Shown here: one piece after another, positions 60,611 through 64,000 of the stretch | Layout: each line of letters opens with the position of its first letter | Position numbering within the stretch: position 1 is the first letter of the stretch | Assembly: GCA_026874595.1 (NCBI GenBank) | Contig: CM049306.1 | Location: 10,747,019 to 10,811,018, forward strand | Direction: 5' to 3' | DNA: 64,000 bases | Source of the DNA: Sipunculus nudus | Taxonomy: Eukaryota > Annelida > Sipuncula > Golfingiida > Sipunculidae | Notes under the pieces: model-generated | Told to the model about the DNA's origin: nothing | What the model saw: the letters and a program-made list of their open reading frames with translations, nothing else | Database searches by the model: none | Position numbers and translations under genes: made by a program

Positions 60611-61442
60611 TTATACATCCTGGACAGCTTTCTCGATTTTATGACAGATGGTGCCACCTATATTTCACATTTAGTCTGCAGACATCCAAGCTGGTATCTC
60701 GGTGACTGTTTGACCGATTGAGCCAAAATTTTGCATGTGTATAAATCTCACGTAGCTCGTCATCATAGGCAAAACTGGTGCCACCTGCAACAATTTATGC
60801 ACAGCGTCCATCTGTTCATCTGCCTTTGGATAAAATCAATCATATATCAGCAGTGGTTTGACTTTTCCACCTGAAATTTTGCAGATTTTTACATCCTGGA
60901 CAGCTCTCTTGATTTTATGACAGGTGGCACGACCTACATTCAGGTTTACTTTGCAGATATCCAAACTCATATCTCGGGAACCATTTCACCAATTTGGCCA
61001 AAATTTTGCATGTGTATAGATCTCACATAGATCTTCATCATAGGCAAAACTGGTGGCGCCACCTGCAACCATTTTTGCACAGGGTCCATCTGTTCATCTG
61101 CCTTGGGATAAAATCACTCATATCTCAGCAGTGGTCTGACTTATCAACTTGAAATTTTGCAGGTTTATACATCCTGGACAGCTTTCTCAATTTTATGACA
61201 GGTGGCACGACCTACATTCACGTTTACTCTGCAGACATCCAAGCTCATATCTCGGGAACTGTTTGACCAATTTGGCAAAAACTTTGCATGTGTATAGATC
61301 TCACATAGCTCTTCATCATAGGCAAAACTGGTGGCGCCACCTGCAACCATTTTTGCACAGGGTCCATCTGTTCATCTGCCTTGGGATAAAATCACTCATA
61401 TCTCAGCAGTGGTTTGACTTATCAACTTGAAATTTTGCAGGT
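60611..61442. repeat. Module s-x-y
   Basis: A copy of 55894-56725 at 4,717 bp. The y copy has CTCTTCATC in place of CTCGTCATC. Confidence 0.86.
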
Positions 61443-63391
61443 TTATAAATCCTGGATAGCTTTTTCGATTTTATGACAGGTGGCACGACCTACATTCACG
61501 TTTACTCTGCAGACATCCAAGCTCATATCTCGGGAACCTTTTGACCGATTTGGCCAAAATTTTGCATGTGTATAGATCTCACATAGCTCGTCATCATAGG
61601 CAATACTGGTGGCGCCACCTGCAACCATTTTCGCACAGCATCCATCTGTTCATCTGCCTTGGGATAAAATCACTCATATCTCAACAGTGGTTTGACTTAT
61701 CAACCTGAAATTTTGCAGGTTTATAAATCCTGGATAGCTTTTTCGATTTTATGACAGGTGGCACAACCTACATTCACATTTACTCTGCAGACATCCAAGC
61801 TCATATCTCGGGAACCATTTGACCAATTTGGCAAAACTTTTGCATGTGTATAGATCTCACATAGCAATTCATCATAGGCAAAACTGGTGCCACCTGCAAC
61901 CATTTATGCACAGCGTCCATCTGTTCATCTGCCTTTGGATAAAATCACTCATATATCAGCAGTGGTTTGACTTTTCCACCTGAAATTTGCAGGTTTATAA
62001 ATCCTGGACAGGATTCTCGATTTTATGACAGGTGGCACGACCTACATTCACATTTACTCTGCAGACATCCAAGCTCATATCTCGAAAATTGTTTAACCAA
62101 TTTCGCAAAAATTTTGCATGTGTATAGATCTCACATAGCTCGTCATCATAGGCAATACTGGTGGCGCAACCTGCAACCATTTTTGCACAGGGTCCATCTG
62201 TTCATCTGCCTTGGAATAAAATCACTCATATCTCAGCAGTGGTCTGACTTATCAACTTGAAATTTTGCAGGTTTATAAATCCTGGACAGCTTTCTCAATT
62301 TTATGACAGGCGGCATGACCTACATTCACGTTTACTCTGCAGACATCCAAGCTCATATCTCGGGAACCTTTTGACTGATTTGGCCAAAATTTTGCATGTC
62401 TATAGATCTCACATAGCTCGTCATCTTAGGCATACCTGGATACCTGGTGGAGCCACCTGCAACCACTTATGCACAGCGTCCATCTGTTCATCTGCCATAG
62501 GTAAAATCACTCATATCTCAGCAGTGGTCTGACTTATCAACCTGAAATTTTGCAGGTTGATACATCCAAGACAGCTTTCTTGATTTTATGACAGGTGGCA
62601 CGACCTACATTCACATTTACTCTGCAGACATCCAAGCTCATATCTTGGGAACCATTTGACCGATTTGGTAAAAATTTTGCATGTGTATAGATCTCACATA
62701 GCTCGTCATCATAGGCAAAACTGGTGGCGCCACCTGCAACCATTTTTGCACAGGGTCCATCTGTTCATCTGCCTTGGGATAAAATCACTCATATCTCAGA
62801 AGTGGTTTGACTTTTCCACCTGAAATTTTGCAGATTTGTACATCCTGGACAGCTCTCTTGATTTTATGACAGGTGGCACGACCTACATTCACGTTTACTT
62901 TGCAGATATCCAAACTCATATCTCGGGAACCATTTGACCAATTTGGCCAAAATTTAGCATGTGTATAGATCTCACATAGTTCTTCATCATAGGCAAAACT
63001 GGTGGCACAACCTGCAACCACTTATGCACAGCGTCCATCTATTCATCTGCCTTGGGATAAAATCACTCATATCTCAGAAGTGGTTTGACTTATCCACCTG
63101 AAATTTCTCAGGTTTATACATCCTGGACAGCTTTCTCGATTTTATGACAGGTGGCACGACCTACATTCATGTTTACTCTGCAGACATCCAAGCTCATATC
63201 TCGGGAACCGTATGACCGATTTGGCCAAAATTTTGCATATGTATAGATCTCACATAGCTCTTCATCATAGGCAAAACTGGTGGCACCACCTGCAACCATT
63301 TTCGCACAGCATCCATCTGTTCATCTGCCTTTGGATAAAATCACTCATATATCAGCAGTGGTTTGACTTTTCCACCTGAAATTTTGCAGGT
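61443..63391. repeat. Complete module a-b-c-d-e-f-g
   Basis: Seven monomers, 1,949 bp, equivalent to 27337-29285. The c copy has ATCTCGAAAATTG, and f has GTGGCACAACC in place of the palindrome. Confidence 0.9.
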
Positions 63392-64000
63392 TTATAAATC
63401 CTGGACAGCTCTCTTGATTTTATGACAGGTTGCACCACCTACATTCAGGTTTACTTTGCAGATATCAAAACTCATATCTCGGGAACCGTTTGACTGATTT
63501 GGCTTAAATTTTTTATGTGTATAGATATCACGTAGCTCTTCATCATAGGCAAAACTGGTGGCGCCACCTGCAACCACTTATGCACAGCGTCCATCTGTTC
63601 ATCTGCCTTGGGATAAAATCACTCATATCTCAGAAGTGGTTTGACTTATCCACCTGAAATTTTTCAGGTTTATACATCCTGGACAGCTTTCTCGATTTCA
63701 TGAATGATGGCGCCACCTATATTCACATTTAGTCTGCAGACATCCAAGCTCGTATCTCGGTGATTGTTTGACCGATTGAGCCAAAATTCTGCTTGTGTAT
63801 AGATCTCACGTAGCTCGTCATCATAGGCAAAACTGGTGGCGCCACCTGCAACCATTTTTGCACAGGGTCCATCTGTTCATCTGCCTTGGGATAAAATCAC
63901 TCATATCTCAGAAGTGGTTTGACTTATCCACCTGAAATTTTTCAGGTTTATACATCCTGGACAGCTTTCTCGATTTTATGACAGATGGTGCCACCTATAT
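63392..64000. repeat. Module h-i-j, cut by the window end
   Basis: h and i are complete, and j begins at 63948 and is truncated. The sequence matches 48963-49572 at 14,429 bp. Confidence 0.85.

Larger units (their letters stand above)
42074..64000. repeat. Right satellite array
   Basis: About 78 monomers in the same orientation and phase as the left array. It contains the left classes a to m plus classes q (TYEKFKPNRS), r (f-like, QIFKISGG), s (one base inserted: TATATTTCACAT), t (FWLNWSNSH), u (RSKG with KALQDV), v (CTACATTTTATGACAAG), w (TTSFGYDEE, NGPRD), x (ACCATTTCACCAATTTGG) and y (FLPNWSNSS). It runs off the window end inside a class j monomer. Confidence 0.97.

Overview
The window is almost entirely one tandem satellite DNA, about 214 copies of a ~278-bp monomer all in the same orientation, interrupted once by a 4,407-bp insertion. 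I recognise no protein-coding gene, rRNA, tRNA or CRISPR array. A eukaryotic, probably animal, genome is the only reasonable reading: there is megabase-style satellite with higher-order structure, an AT-rich insertion with long homopolymers, and no dense ORFs. The insertion has a C22 run, G16 and G11 runs and a CTCAG/CTGAG hairpin that remind me of marine invertebrates (molluscs in particular), but this is a weak impression and not an identification.

Layout. Positions 1-37666 are the left satellite array. Positions 37667-42073 are a single insertion with 11-bp terminal inverted repeats (GGGCAATTCCA), flanked by a 4-bp duplication of satellite sequence (TTCA). Removing the insertion and one TTCA restores a monomer of exactly 278 bp. 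Positions 42074-64000 are the right satellite array, which continues the same phase and the same kinds of monomer.

Satellite structure is nested on four levels. (1) The 278-bp monomer is itself a decayed dimer: two half-units of ~127 bp align at 45 of 67 positions over their first part (my hand count), and a 24-bp segment is present in only one half. (2) Monomers fall into about 25 recognisable classes, which I label a to y from their diagnostic differences. (3) Classes occur in fixed orders, forming modules: a-b-c-d-e-f-g, h-i-k-l-m, h-i-j-(p)-n-o, and on the right s-t-u-v-w (1,385 bp), m-q-r-s-t and s-x-y. (4) Blocks of modules are copied over long distances, with offsets such as 18,058, 9,174, 7,505, 6,938, 3,884, 1,946 and 9,439 bp. 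Several hybrid monomers mark where unequal exchange or deletion occurred, some within an 8-9 bp stretch of identity.

The insertion holds eight copies of a 16-bp imperfect dyad (TGTRACG-NN-CGTYACA), all in one orientation and confined to the first ~420 bp and the last ~590 bp. It also contains a ~65-bp-arm foldback, a 240-bp tandem duplication carrying two poly-G runs, and no recognisable transposase. It looks like a non-autonomous DNA element or a decayed one. There are no gene products to act together here. The biology of the window is repeat amplification, exchange between copies, and one transposition-like event into the array. Because the copies are nearly identical over kilobases, the copy number and order depend on the assembly being right.

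Class codes below use the antisense 61-codon frame as a convenient fingerprint; this does not imply that it is translated. Module boundaries are placed at the TTATA(A/C)ATCC position of each monomer.
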